Source: Bacillota bacterium (GTDB taxonomy: Bacteria; Bacillota; Sulfobacillia; Sulfobacillales; Sulfobacillaceae). Taken from it: 41,592 bases of DNA. A program made the translations under genes and the position numbers. Shown here piece by piece: positions 33,847-41,592 of this stretch; positions within the stretch are counted from its first letter, which is position 1; each line of letters begins with the position of its first letter. The stretch covers positions 1-41,592 of the forward strand of contig JAKADO010000016.1 of NCBI GenBank assembly GCA_021820485.1, read 5' to 3'. The notes beneath the pieces were generated by a model. The model did no database searches. It saw only the letters and a list, made by a program, of their open reading frames with translations, and was not told where the DNA came from.

Positions 33847-35796
33847 CTACGTCCCGGAAACTGGCGCCTCCAAGAGCTCGGCCAAATCCCGGACCGGTAG
33901 TTGCCCGGATTCTTCAGTAACACCATCAGTCAGCATAATCAGGCAGTAGGGGCAGCCGGTCACGAGCTGGTCAGCCCCCACGTCAAGCGCCTCCCGCGAG
34001 CGGTTGCGGTTGATGCGTGTGCCGGTTCTTTCCTCCATCCACATGCGTCCTCCTCCGGCTCCGCAGCAGAATCCGTTTTCCCTGTGGCGGGGCATCTCCT
34101 TAAGTTCCAGCCCGCTGCCTGAAATGATGTCTCGCGGGGCGTCATAGACGCCGTTATGGCGGCCCAGGTAGCAGGGGTCATGGTAGGTGGCGGAGGCCGT
34201 TTCCTCCGGCTTAATGGAGCGGAGACGTCCTTCGGCCAGTAGCTGCTGGAGGAATTGGCTGTGGTGATAGACCTCAAATGCACCGCCTAATGCGGGGTAC
34301 TCGTTGGCAAAGGTGTTGAATCCATGAGGACAGCTGGTCACAATGGTGGTGACGCCGGCTTCCCGGAGTGTCTGAATGTTTTGCTCGGCCATGCTTTGGT
34401 AGAGGTATTCCTGTCCCATGCGGCGGGCTGGGTCGCCGGTGCAGCGCTCCAGACTTCCCAGCACACCGACATCAACACCGGCATCCCGCATCAACTTTAC
34501 TGTGCGAATCGCTGCCTTGCGAGCGCGAGGATCAAAGCTGGCGGCGCAGCCCAGCCAATAAATGACCTCCGGTTTGTCACCCTGAGAGACGTCCTTGATG
34601 CCCGCTTCTTGCGCGAAGGTCTGCCGCCCTTCGTCTGTCAGGCCCCAAGGGTTGCCTGCACCCTCCATCCCGCGAAAGACCCGGTTGGCGTCTTGGGGCA
34701 CTTCACCTTGGGTCAGCACCAAATCCTGGCGCATTGGGATAATCTTCGCCAGGTGGTTGTTGTCCACCGGACATGCATGCACGCAGGCGCCACAGGTTGT
34801 GCAATCCCAAAGCGCTTCTTCGCTGATGATATTCCCAGCCAAGGTTTCCTGGGCCGCCAGCGCGTCGGTCGCTTGACGGGAAACGCGGTCCAAGTGATGG
34901 CGCAAGTCAATCATTAGTTGCATCGGAGACAAGATTTTGCCGGTTTGATGGGCCGGGCATACATCATCACAACGTCCGCATTGCACGCAGGAATACGGGT
35001 CCAACATGTCTTTCCAGGACATGTCGTGCACGGTGCTGAGACCGTAGTGGTCGGCCTCGTCATTGGTGAAATCAATAGGCGCAATGGTGCCACTGGGCTT
35101 TTTGGATTGCAGTAGAACATTGAAGGGAGCAACGAGCAAGTGAAAATGCTTGGAATATGGCAAATAGACCAGAAACCCCAACTCTGCCACCAGCTTGATG
35201 GCGTCCAATGCCAGACCCAGCGATGGATCGTGGACGTAGGGTGCCAACACATGGCGCAATATCCATCCACCCAATGGGGCATAGCCAGCGATCACGTGGT
35301 GCGATAACCCCCAGGCTTCACGGCAAAGATCGGTCAATACAATGACGATAATCAAAAGCAAAATGGCGGCGGCGTCCAGGGTGCGCTTAAGCCGCGCGGG
35401 GCGCTGCACATATCGCTTAAATAATGCCATGGCGGACGCGATGAGCACTAAACCGGCCGAGACGTCGTCCACCGGTGTCAACCACACCGAAAGCCAGTGC
35501 GGCATGGGAGCGTAGCTCATCCAGAGGCCTTGCCACAGGAACCACAGCGTATTGAGGGTGAGGGCAATGAATCCCCAAAAGATGAAAAAGTGGGCAACAC
35601 CCGAGTATCGATCTCGGAATAGCTTCTTGTGGAGCCCGGCCTCGCGCACCAGGTCGCCTAGGTGTGAAGAGACCCTGCCTTCCATCTGACGCGGTTTGGC
35701 AATGGATAAAATGTAGCCTTTTTCGATGATCAATAGCGCAAACCACAAGACGGACAAGGCGACTGTCAAAAGGAAGAAGAGATGAAAACCATTCAC
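33847..35796 (-). CDS. Membrane-bound Fe-S oxidoreductase (FadF/HdrD-type, NarI-like membrane domain)
   Basis: A 649-residue protein. The N-terminal 240 residues have about six membrane helices of a NarI-like cytochrome type. A ferredoxin domain follows with [12 protein letters not shown] and [12 protein letters not shown]. The C-terminal half has two CCG-type domains: a degenerate one (WLGCAAS..., [18 protein letters not shown]) and a full one ([26 protein letters not shown]). This layout is that of B. subtilis FadF-like proteins thought to link acyl-CoA/ETF electrons with quinone, and of HdrD relatives. Full AAGGAGGTG ribosome site nine bases before ATG. It is the third gene after nirK and sulfocyanin, so a function as quinol/copper protein electron conduit is possible (inference). 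Confidence 0.85.
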   Translation of the reverse strand: MNGFHLFFLLTVALSVLWFALLIIEKGYILSIAKPRQMEGRVSSHLGDLVREAGLHKKLFRDRYSGVAHFFIFWGFIALTLNTLWFLWQGLWMSYAPMPHWLSVWLTPVDDVSAGLVLIASAMALFKRYVQRPARLKRTLDAAAILLLIIVIVLTDLCREAWGLSHHVIAGYAPLGGWILRHVLAPYVHDPSLGLALDAIKLVAELGFLVYLPYSKHFHLLVAPFNVLLQSKKPSGTIAPIDFTNDEADHYGLSTVHDMSWKDMLDPYSCVQCGRCDDVCPAHQTGKILSPMQLMIDLRHHLDRVSRQATDALAAQETLAGNIISEEALWDCTTCGACVHACPVDNNHLAKIIPMRQDLVLTQGEVPQDANRVFRGMEGAGNPWGLTDEGRQTFAQEAGIKDVSQGDKPEVIYWLGCAASFDPRARKAAIRTVKLMRDAGVDVGVLGSLERCTGDPARRMGQEYLYQSMAEQNIQTLREAGVTTIVTSCPHGFNTFANEYPALGGAFEVYHHSQFLQQLLAEGRLRSIKPEETASATYHDPCYLGRHNGVYDAPRDIISGSGLELKEMPRHRENGFCCGAGGGRMWMEERTGTRINRNRSREALDVGADQLVTGCPYCLIMLTDGVTEESGQLPVRDLAELLEAPVSGT

Positions 35797-35863
35797 CGGG
35801 GCACCTCCTTCAAATGGAATGAGCCCAATAAGCTCTAGTGGGTGGGATGAGTTGAGGTGACGC

Positions 35864-36412
35864 TTAATGTGATCCTCGGGTCCTAATGCTTGCCGTTTTC
35901 GCCGCCTTCGAAATCAGTAGCGTATCCCACATGCCCATCGCCCCATGGCCTGGCACGCCGCATACCAATGCGAATTGGCCGGGTTTGTCTGCGATAAATT
36001 GAAAGGATTGAGAGATGCCATACGACGTGCCGTCCGTGGGATCTGGGGTGGATGCATGAGGAAAAGCCACAGAGGTTTCGGGGATGGTCACGGCAGTGCG
36101 GTCGGCGTACCGTACAATCATCGCCGAATGCGCCTGAGCATTGTCGGTATTGACAAACTTCACCGTAACCCGCCAATTCAAGGGCACTGTAACGATCATT
36201 TGGCCTTTGCTGTCGCCGTTGAAGTTCATGCCATTATTCTCACCAGCAAAGACTTTCCACATGACGGACTTCGTCCGCGCATTTGTCGTCAGCCATGCCG
36301 CAGGGGCGGCGGGAGGCGTGGCTGCCCCCGCCGCTGGCTGGACACTGCAAGCGGACAGCAACCCCGTTGAGGTCGCGACCGCAATTCCTACGGAAAGCCA
36401 CTTTCGTGTCAT
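35864..36412 (-). CDS. Sulfocyanin-like blue copper lipoprotein
   Basis: A 182-residue exported protein. Lipobox LLSAC with C22, an Ala/Pro-rich linker, then a cupredoxin domain. Type 1 copper ligands are H95 (QAHSAMIV), C151, H156 and M161 in [12 protein letters not shown], the sulfocyanin signature known from Sulfolobus SoxE and acidophilic bacteria. It is a one-electron carrier at the outer membrane face. It follows nirK by 22 bases on the same strand and is therefore the obvious electron donor for nitrite reductase; it could also serve a terminal oxidase. ATG start; GGGAGAAG lies about ten bases upstream. Confidence 0.87.
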   Translation of the reverse strand: MTRKWLSVGIAVATSTGLLSACSVQPAAGAATPPAAPAAWLTTNARTKSVMWKVFAGENNGMNFNGDSKGQMIVTVPLNWRVTVKFVNTDNAQAHSAMIVRYADRTAVTIPETSVAFPHASTPDPTDGTSYGISQSFQFIADKPGQFALVCGVPGHGAMGMWDTLLISKAAKTASIRTRGSH

Positions 36413-36434
36413 GGGCTATCATCTTCTCCCTTCT

Positions 36435-37418
36435 TTACTGACCAGATGAGGAGTGGGTGGCGTCAAATATGCCGTGGGCTCCCTTGCCGAACTGATTCAT
36501 GGCGTGGGAGACAAAGGAGTACTGTCCAGATTGATCAAACTCGAGTTCAATGAGGGCGGCATCGCCAGGCGCTATCATGTCGGTTTGAACGTTATAGAGA
36601 TTGTTTTTGGGATCGCCACTGGCTTGCACATCCCGAAGAATGCTCCCGACCACGTGGAAGGCGGAAAAGTCATTGGGTCCCGCATTGACCACGGCAATGG
36701 TGAACGGATTTCCCACTGGAACATGGAGCGGATTCACAGCGTATTGATTGGCCACACCGTTGAAGACCACATAGCGTGGGGAGGAATCGAGAACCGACTG
36801 AAGATTGTCGGGGCGGTAAAACTCGCTCTGCACCAGCGTGTAGAGTGGTGGGGCTTCCCCTTTGGGTGTGACCACCACCGCGCCGTACATGCCCTGTGCG
36901 ATGTGCAGCGGCATGGGGCTGAATTCGCAGTGATACAAAAAAACCCCAGGTATGTCGGCCGTAAAATGAATGGTTTTCGACTGTCCGGGAAGGATGGGCG
37001 TAAAGGCGTCGTTGGGTGGCACAAGCGCCGCATGCAGATCAATGGCGTGGGGCATTCTTGGGTCCATATTTGTGAGCGTTAAAGTGACGTGGTCTCCCTG
37101 GCGGAGATTGATGACGGGGCCGGGCACCGTTCCGTCAAACGTCCATGCTGGGAAAAATACCCCAGGGGCGATTGCCACCTTTGTTTCCTCAGCGTACATA
37201 TGAATCGCCACATCTTGGCCGTGACGCGAAACGGTCAGTGGCCTCGGGGTCTGATTCAACACCTTCAACACGCCTGGCTTCGTTGGCTGATTTGTTGAGC
37301 CTGCCTGGGGCGTGTGATTGCCAAGAATGCCACAACCTGCTAGAAGGCCCGCGGCGATGAGAACGGCAACCGCCCCCAGGAAGCGGCGCCGATAGGGTGT
37401 ACCGGGATTTTGAGCCAT
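36435..37418 (-). CDS. nirK: Copper-containing nitrite reductase (NO-forming), lipoprotein
   Basis: Two-domain cupredoxin of 327 residues. Lipobox LLAGC with C29 anchors it outside the membrane. Type 1 copper ligands: H124, C164, H172 and M177. Type 2 copper ligands: H129, H163 and H305. Catalytic residues D127 and H255 of NirK are present ([19 protein letters not shown]). The spacing of C164-H172 is one residue shorter than in proteobacterial NirK, as in other Gram-positive enzymes. It reduces nitrite to nitric oxide. ATG with GAGGAGGGA upstream, behind a CRP/FNR-type box on this strand. Operon with sulfocyanin and an Fe-S oxidoreductase. A laccase-like oxidase is excluded by the single trimer-type ligand set. 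Confidence 0.9.
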   Translation of the reverse strand: MAQNPGTPYRRRFLGAVAVLIAAGLLAGCGILGNHTPQAGSTNQPTKPGVLKVLNQTPRPLTVSRHGQDVAIHMYAEETKVAIAPGVFFPAWTFDGTVPGPVINLRQGDHVTLTLTNMDPRMPHAIDLHAALVPPNDAFTPILPGQSKTIHFTADIPGVFLYHCEFSPMPLHIAQGMYGAVVVTPKGEAPPLYTLVQSEFYRPDNLQSVLDSSPRYVVFNGVANQYAVNPLHVPVGNPFTIAVVNAGPNDFSAFHVVGSILRDVQASGDPKNNLYNVQTDMIAPGDAALIELEFDQSGQYSFVSHAMNQFGKGAHGIFDATHSSSGQ

Positions 37419-37479
37419 AACTGTCCCTCCTCGAAGTTCTCATGTAAGTGCGAGTCCTCTAATCCGTTCCGTCTCCAGC

Positions 37480-37521
37480 AGTATATCCGGACAACCAGGT
37501 CACATTGTGACGCCGGTCACA
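37480..37521 (-). promoter_or_regulatory. CRP/FNR-type box and -10 for nirK
   Basis: TGTGA-cgccgg-TCACA at 37506-37521, extended by CAC and GTG arms. On the minus strand TATACT (37485-37480) starts 35 bases after the first G of GTGA. Leader to nirK is about 54 bases. Confidence 0.75.
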
Positions 37522-37596
37522 GAGTGTGCCGATTGGCGAAAAATTGTTGTCTCCCTCATTGTGCAAGTATCCCCTTCTTCAGACTCAAGGGAGGAT

Positions 37597-37639
37597 CGTG
37601 ACGGTTGTCACGCACGCAGCGGGATCAGAGCCGCAGAAT
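37597..37639 (+). promoter_or_regulatory. CRP/FNR-type box and -10 ahead of decayed sufB
   Basis: CGTGA-cggttg-TCACG at 37597-37612 and CAGAAT at 37634-37639, 36 bases apart. It points to the sufB remnant although that gene is broken. Confidence 0.6.
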
Positions 37640-37710
37640 ATCGTCGGTATCGCGTGCGTCTCAAAGCGGACCGGAACTCTTTTGTCGATAGGGAAAGGCG
37701 AGGTGGAATG

Positions 37711-38855
37711 ATGGCGACAACGCCTGTGGCCGCTACGGAGTATCAGTACGGGTTCAATGATGGGGACGTGGGAGTCTTGAAGTTTGCCCGGGGACTCTCG
37801 AGAGAAACGGTGGAAGAGATATCGAGGATCAAGCGCGAACCAAAATGGATGTTGGATTTCCGCCTGCATGCACTGGATGTTTTCTTGAAGAAGCCCATGC
37901 CCCGGTGGGGCGCTGTTCTCGACGCCATGGACTTCGACAATATTGTCTATTATGTGAAGCCGGCCGAAAATCAGGGACGAACTTGGGACGACGTGCCAGC
38001 CGCCATTAAGGACACCTTTGAGCGGTTAGGCATTCCTGAGGCTGAGCGGAAGTTTCTCGCCGGAGTCTCGGCGCAGTACGAGTCAGAGGTGGTTTATCAC
38101 AGCATCCGAGATGACTTGAAGAACCAAGGCGTCGTGTTTTTAGACACGGACTCCGCTCTTCGGGAATGCCCCGAGTTGGTTCGTGAGTATTTCGGCACGG
38201 TCATTCCGCCGGAAGACAACAAGTTTGCTGCGCTCAATTCGGCCGTGTGGTCGGGGGGATCGTTTATCTACATTCGGGTCACCAAGCGGGCGGTGGCCCA
38301 CCGCGATGCGACGATGGAGTGGGTCGACGGCAACTTTGGGTCCAAAGTGACCATGAAGTACCCGTCTGTCTAGTGGGCGAGGGAGCGAAAGGCATGGTAC
38401 TGTCCATTGCCGTCGCTAGCAAGGGCCAGAATCAGGATACTGGCGCGAAAATGATTCACGTTGCGCCACATACCAGCTCTACGGTGGTGTCCAAATCCAT
38501 CAGCCAGGGGGGCGGAAATACCACCTACCGTGGATTGGTGCATTTTGCTCCCACAGCCGGTGAGTCCAAGGCCCATGTTCGGTGCGATACGCTCATCATG
38601 GATGACGACTCCGCCTCAGACACCATTCCTTACAGCGAAGTGTCCCATGCCAATGTTGAGATGGAGCACGAAGCGACCGTGACAAAAGTAAGCGAGGAAG
38701 CGTTGTTCTATCTCATGTGCCGGGGTCTTTCCGAGGAAGATGCGACACGGACAGTGGTCATGGGATTTGTTGAGCCATTCACCCGGGAACTGCCCATGGA
38801 GTTCGCTGTCGAAATGAATCGGCTGATTAAGTTTGAGATGGAAGGCGCCATCGGT
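37711..38855 (+). pseudogene. sufB: Decayed sufB (Fe-S cluster assembly scaffold)
   Basis: The first piece (37711-38373, about 220 residues) matches SufB from its start through PEWML-like, [17 protein letters not shown] and [12 protein letters not shown]. There the roughly 80 central residues of SufB are missing in frame: GGSFIYI joins directly to [19 protein letters not shown] near 38275. At 38373 a TAG interrupts after KVTMKYPSV. The rest continues in another frame as [25 protein letters not shown] and [20 protein letters not shown] to about 38855, with a loss of four bases at the junction. The usual stop is lost, so the frame runs on into nuoB. Two independent lesions make a working SufB very unlikely. 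It sits behind a CRP/FNR-type box. Confidence 0.88.
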
Positions 38856-38918
38856 GAGCGGGGGTTCCCTCCTGCCTATGGTGTCATCCGAAGCGTTTTA
38901 GGAGGAAGGGAGGTTTTC

Positions 38919-39390
38919 ATGGAGCTCGTTGCGACGCAAGAGGATCTGGAACGGAGCATTCTCTTGATAACAGTCGATAAAATGGTACATTGGGTGCAAA
39001 AATCGTCCATTTGGCCAGCGACCCTTTGGGCTGGACTGTTGCGCGATTGACATGATGAGTCTGACAGGCTCACGCTATGATGTCGCGCGATTTGGTTCGG
39101 AAGCCTCTCGGGCATCTCTACGGCAGGCTGATCTCAGGATTGTCGCTGGCCGTGCCAGCCAAAAAATGGCTCCGGTGCTGGGTGATCGCCATGGGCGCCT
39201 GCGCCTCCTCAGGTGGTGTGTTCGATAAGTATGCGATAATCCAAGGGGTCGACCGTATTGTGCCGGTCGATGTTTATGTGCCTAGTTGTCCTCCTACGCC
39301 GGAAGCACTCTTGTTTGGGATCTTGAAACTTCGCGAGAAAATTCAATGGGGCTCCCGCCAAAGTATGCGCAGCCTGAAAGCCGGAGAGCC
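38919..39390 (+). pseudogene. nuoB: Decayed nuoB (NADH dehydrogenase subunit B)
   Basis: ATG with GGAGG upstream begins [16 protein letters not shown] and continues to KSSIWPAT. One extra base near 39024 shifts the frame; the next piece reads [20 protein letters not shown] (the tandem-cysteine N2 cluster motif), then [20 protein letters not shown]. About eleven residues are then missing and the frame shifts again near 39180 to [26 protein letters not shown] and [18 protein letters not shown]. Sequence identity with NuoB remains high, so decay is recent. No other nuo gene is adjacent. The remnant lies behind a decayed sufB, an unusual pairing. Confidence 0.85.
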
Positions 39391-39525
39391 GAAGGTTAGC
39401 ATTCTCTGGATTCCCCCATCGCTGCGGAGCGGCACTATTCGAGGAAAGTTCCTCCGCAGAAAGGTACCCCCATGGGACGGTTGTCAAACGGTCATTATGA
39501 CGGATAGGATATGGCAGCGAGATAC

Positions 39526-39575
39526 GAAAAGGACGCGCCACGGGGCTTTTAGGCCTGTATCCCGTAGCGCGTCCT
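39526..39575 (-). terminator. Rho-independent terminator of the DUF59-mrp operon
   Basis: Arms AGGACGCGC + ACGGG (39530-39544) and CCCGT + GCGCGTCCT (39561-39575) with one mismatch. Read on the minus strand the stem ends in a TTTT run. Confidence 0.85.
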
Positions 39576-39577
39576 GG

Positions 39578-40654
39578 TCAACTGTGTGTGGCAAGTGGGC
39601 CCGTGGCCAGAAGTTCCATCCGGTCGATGTCGGTGGCCAGTTTGTGATAGATATCACGCGCGGGGTGGCTGTCGGGCACTAAACCGCTTACGCCCGATTC
39701 GCCCGAAACGACCCAAGGAATTTTTGCCAAAAGCGGAATGTCCAAGGAGCGGGAAACCGCCTCGGCGCCCCCGCGGCCCAGAGGGAACCACTGATAACCA
39801 CATTCAGGGCAATGCATGTACGACATATTTTCCACCACACCCAACAGTCGGCGTTCCATGCTACGAGCCATCTGACCGGCGCGTTCCGCGACACGTGCGG
39901 CGTTGGCGTCAGGGGTGGTCACCAGCACTGCTCCTGCCTTGGGGAAGTATTCATGAACGTCCATGGCAATGTCGCCGGTCCCCGGAGGAAGGTCCAAGAC
40001 CATGTATTCCGGCTCGTTCCAGAGCGTGTCCTCCATCATTTGCCGAATTGCCTTGCCGAGCATCGGACCTCGCCACATGACAGGGGCGTTGTGGCCCACG
40101 AAAAACTTCATCGACATGACGTCGATGCCTTGGACGCGTGGGGGCACGAACTGCCGATCGCGGGTTTTAACCGGATCGCTCAGGCCTAGCAAGTCGGGTA
40201 TGCTGAACCCGTATATATCACAATCCAAAATAGCTGTATGGAATCCCACGCTGGCGAGTGCCTGCGCCAGATTGATGCTGACTGTGGACTTGCCAACGCC
40301 GCCCTTGCCGCTGATGACCGCAATCATTTTGACGCCATCCGGTGTCCGCGGCGGCGCCTGCCCGGGTTTGGCTATCTTGCGCGCCGCATCGGCTTGCGTC
40401 CTGGATCGGGGGATGACCCGCACGTCCGCTACCTCCGGGAACCTCTCTTTGACAAAGTTTCCCAACGCTAGCCGATCGTCGTCAGTGGTTGCAGCGCCGC
40501 GCCACACGTCATCCACATGGATGTTGACGCGCATTCCGTTGGCATGCGGCTCCACCGCGATATCTTGAACGTATCCGGCTTTGAGCGGCTCAATGCCTGC
40601 CGCGGTCCGAAACGGGGCCAAAGCCGCCAAAATGTCTTTTGGTGCCAATGCCAT
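39578..40654 (-). CDS. Mrp/ApbC-family P-loop ATPase, iron-sulfur cluster carrier
   Basis: A 358-residue protein. The N-terminal 85 residues are a DUF59-like domain, followed by the deviant Walker [10 protein letters not shown] at 116-124, DCDIYG near 144, and the C-terminal C282-x2-C285 motif (HCPECG) that binds a bridging [4Fe-4S] cluster in the dimer. It delivers clusters to apo-proteins, which include complex I and radical-SAM enzymes. ATG at 40654 with AAGGGAG eight bases upstream; the longer frame to 40708 lacks support. It follows a DUF59 gene after 22 bases and shares its CRP/FNR-type promoter. Confidence 0.9.
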   Translation of the reverse strand: MALAPKDILAALAPFRTAAGIEPLKAGYVQDIAVEPHANGMRVNIHVDDVWRGAATTDDDRLALGNFVKERFPEVADVRVIPRSRTQADAARKIAKPGQAPPRTPDGVKMIAVISGKGGVGKSTVSINLAQALASVGFHTAILDCDIYGFSIPDLLGLSDPVKTRDRQFVPPRVQGIDVMSMKFFVGHNAPVMWRGPMLGKAIRQMMEDTLWNEPEYMVLDLPPGTGDIAMDVHEYFPKAGAVLVTTPDANAARVAERAGQMARSMERRLLGVVENMSYMHCPECGYQWFPLGRGGAEAVSRSLDIPLLAKIPWVVSGESGVSGLVPDSHPARDIYHKLATDIDRMELLATGPLATHS

Positions 40655-40676
40655 GGTTGATTCTCCCTTCTTGGGG

Positions 40677-40982
40677 TTAGGCGAAACCAAAGTAACGCTT
40701 CGCGTCATCCGACATCATGGACGGTTCCCACGGCGGCGACCACACCACATCCACGTTGGCCGTACCGACCCCATCGATGGCTAGCAAACGCTGGTGCGTA
40801 CCCTCTTGAATGTAGTTGGTAGCCGGGCATCCCGGCGTTGTCATGGTCATGACGACATCGACTTGCGAGTCGTTGATGGTGATACCGTAGATGAGTCCCA
40901 AGTCGACAATGTTGTAGCCCAATTCGGGGTCAATGACATCCTTTAAGGCTTCCTTGACGACGTCTTCAGTAATCTCGCTCAT
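40677..40982 (-). CDS. DUF59/MIP18-family metal-sulfur cluster assembly protein
   Basis: A 101-residue protein with the DUF59 core: VKEALKDVIDPELGYNIVDLGL, split over residues 8-29, and the single conserved cysteine in TTPGCPATNYI. This is the SufT/PaaD-like family that helps Fe-S protein maturation. ATG at 40982 has AGGAGG nine bases upstream; the longer frame to 41081 does not. Next gene is mrp. A CRP/FNR-type box with an extended palindrome lies upstream, so it belongs to the same anaerobic regulon and may supply clusters for Nar, Fdh, MoaA and LipA. Confidence 0.87.
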   Translation of the reverse strand: MSEITEDVVKEALKDVIDPELGYNIVDLGLIYGITINDSQVDVVMTMTTPGCPATNYIQEGTHQRLLAIDGVGTANVDVVWSPPWEPSMMSDDAKRYFGFA

Positions 40983-41039
40983 AATAACTTGCCTCCTAAG
41001 ACCTTGGTGGTGCGTACCGCATGGTGCCTGACGCACACT

Positions 41040-41082
41040 ATTATCCCGTTTGCACGTTGCATCAAACGTGATCCAAATCACG
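41040..41082 (-). promoter_or_regulatory. CRP/FNR-type box and -10 for DUF59-mrp
   Basis: AAACGTGATccaaATCACGTTT at 41064-41085, the most extended palindrome of the set. On the minus strand GATAAT (41045-41040) lies 36 bases after the first G of GTGA. Confidence 0.78.
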
Positions 41083-41213
41083 TTTACGCCAAGCGTCAGA
41101 GTTGCGGAGCGCTATATTCATTCGTGCGGCTACTCTCCGACGACGGTGCTAATTTTGGAATGTCCTCACACCATTGCGCTCCCGCCTCTCTCCACTAGTT
41201 AGGGGAAAGGCGG

Positions 41214-41262
41214 TGTGACGCGGATCACAGAAACGGTTTTGGCTCGGGGGGCACACTATCAT
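41214..41262 (+). promoter_or_regulatory. CRP/FNR-type box ahead of the second hemerythrin gene
   Basis: TGTGA-cgcgga-TCACA at 41214-41229. The best -10 is TATCAT at 41257-41262, six bases farther than at the other sites. Confidence 0.6.
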
Positions 41263-41315
41263 GGAGGTCAGTGCTCGTCATCGTCCAGAATAGGAGAGGA
41301 AATGGGGGATAGGCA

Positions 41316-41592
41316 ATGGATCTGATATCGCAACTTATCGCCGAACATCAGGATTATGTCCGCATGATGGAGGCGTTGGCGGAGGTGGTTGACGGCATCC
41401 GCGTGAACGGGCGCGGCCAGTATTTTGTGGACACCGTAGACAGTCTTTTGATTCCGTTTACGACGGAATTGGATGACCACGCTCGGCGGGAAGAGGAATT
41501 TCTTTTCCCGCGATTGCTCGAACGCGCGCCGGATAGTCCCATTCCCGTCATGTTGGCCGAGCACAACGCAATTCGGGCTGCAAGCGCCGAGT
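41316..41592 (+). CDS. Hemerythrin-like (HHE) protein, cut by window end
   Basis: The ATG follows GGGGGATAGG and opens a frame with no stop to the edge (92 residues visible). The pattern fits an HHE domain: H11 in LIAEHQDYV on helix 1, H55 and E59 in DDHARREEEFLFPR on helix 2, and H83 in LAEHNAIR on helix 3. The fourth helix is beyond the window. It would bind a di-iron centre that takes O2 or NO. This is the second hemerythrin of the window, and it too follows a CRP/FNR-type box. Confidence 0.78.
   Translation, partial: MDLISQLIAEHQDYVRMMEALAEVVDGIRVNGRGQYFVDTVDSLLIPFTTELDDHARREEEFLFPRLLERAPDSPIPVMLAEHNAIRAASAE

Noticed and set aside
38247..39050. One long open frame joining parts of SufB and NuoB
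   Set aside because: It is a chance read-through of two broken genes: the SufB end and NuoB start are adjacent in the same frame after loss of the SufB stop.
1..41592. CRISPR arrays, tRNA or rRNA genes, insertion sequences
   Set aside because: I saw no regularly spaced repeats, cloverleaf sequences, rRNA segments, transposase genes or matching terminal repeats.

Overview
The window looks like chromosome from a moderately GC-rich, endospore-forming Firmicute. The evidence is a Spo0E-like phosphatase gene, PadR and MarR type regulators, strong AGGAGG ribosome binding sites, GTG/TTG starts and lipoprotein-anchored copper proteins. A sulfocyanin next to a quinol oxidase points towards Sulfobacillus-like acidophiles, but this assignment is tentative. 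Most of the window is a dedicated anaerobic/nitrogen-oxide respiration region.

Layout. 1-6015: end of a small membrane protein, then a minus-strand operon for a haem-copper quinol oxidase (qoxABCD) with a pyruvate oxidase as last gene. 6138-8659: a PadR regulator with its own operator and an MFS efflux pump. 8711-14410: DUF2249 proteins, two tandem paralogous membrane proteins, a LysE exporter and a cysteine-free Crp/Fnr regulator. 14468-17079: decayed MarR gene, OsmC, a TDT transporter and an unexplained gap. 17080-20099: an orphan SdhB-type Fe-S protein, and a methyltransferase overlapping moaA. 20119-28904: a long operon with hemerythrin, two unknown small genes, narGHJI, a Spo0E-like gene and lipA. 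28939-33659: a selenocysteine-containing NAD-linked formate dehydrogenase whose alpha subunit is split and permuted in gene order. 33847-37418 (minus): copper nitrite reductase NirK, sulfocyanin and a membrane Fe-S oxidoreductase. 37597-39390: decayed sufB and nuoB. 39526-41592: Mrp and DUF59 Fe-S assembly proteins, and a second hemerythrin running off the edge.

How it works together. Formate would be oxidised to NADH by the formate dehydrogenase, and quinol would drive nitrate reduction by NarGHI. NirK would reduce nitrite to NO, probably with sulfocyanin as donor. moaA supplies molybdenum cofactor. Hemerythrins, DUF2249 proteins and the membrane paralog pair are candidates for NO or iron-nitrosyl handling, since no recognisable NO reductase is present.

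The strongest overall signal is regulatory. Eleven GTGA-N6-TCAC palindromes lie upstream of these units, and nine of the eleven sit exactly 36 bases ahead of a -10-like hexamer, the geometry of a class II CRP/FNR promoter. The local Crp/Fnr protein carries the R-E-T-V-x-R recognition helix expected for GTGA half sites. Together this reads as one local regulon.
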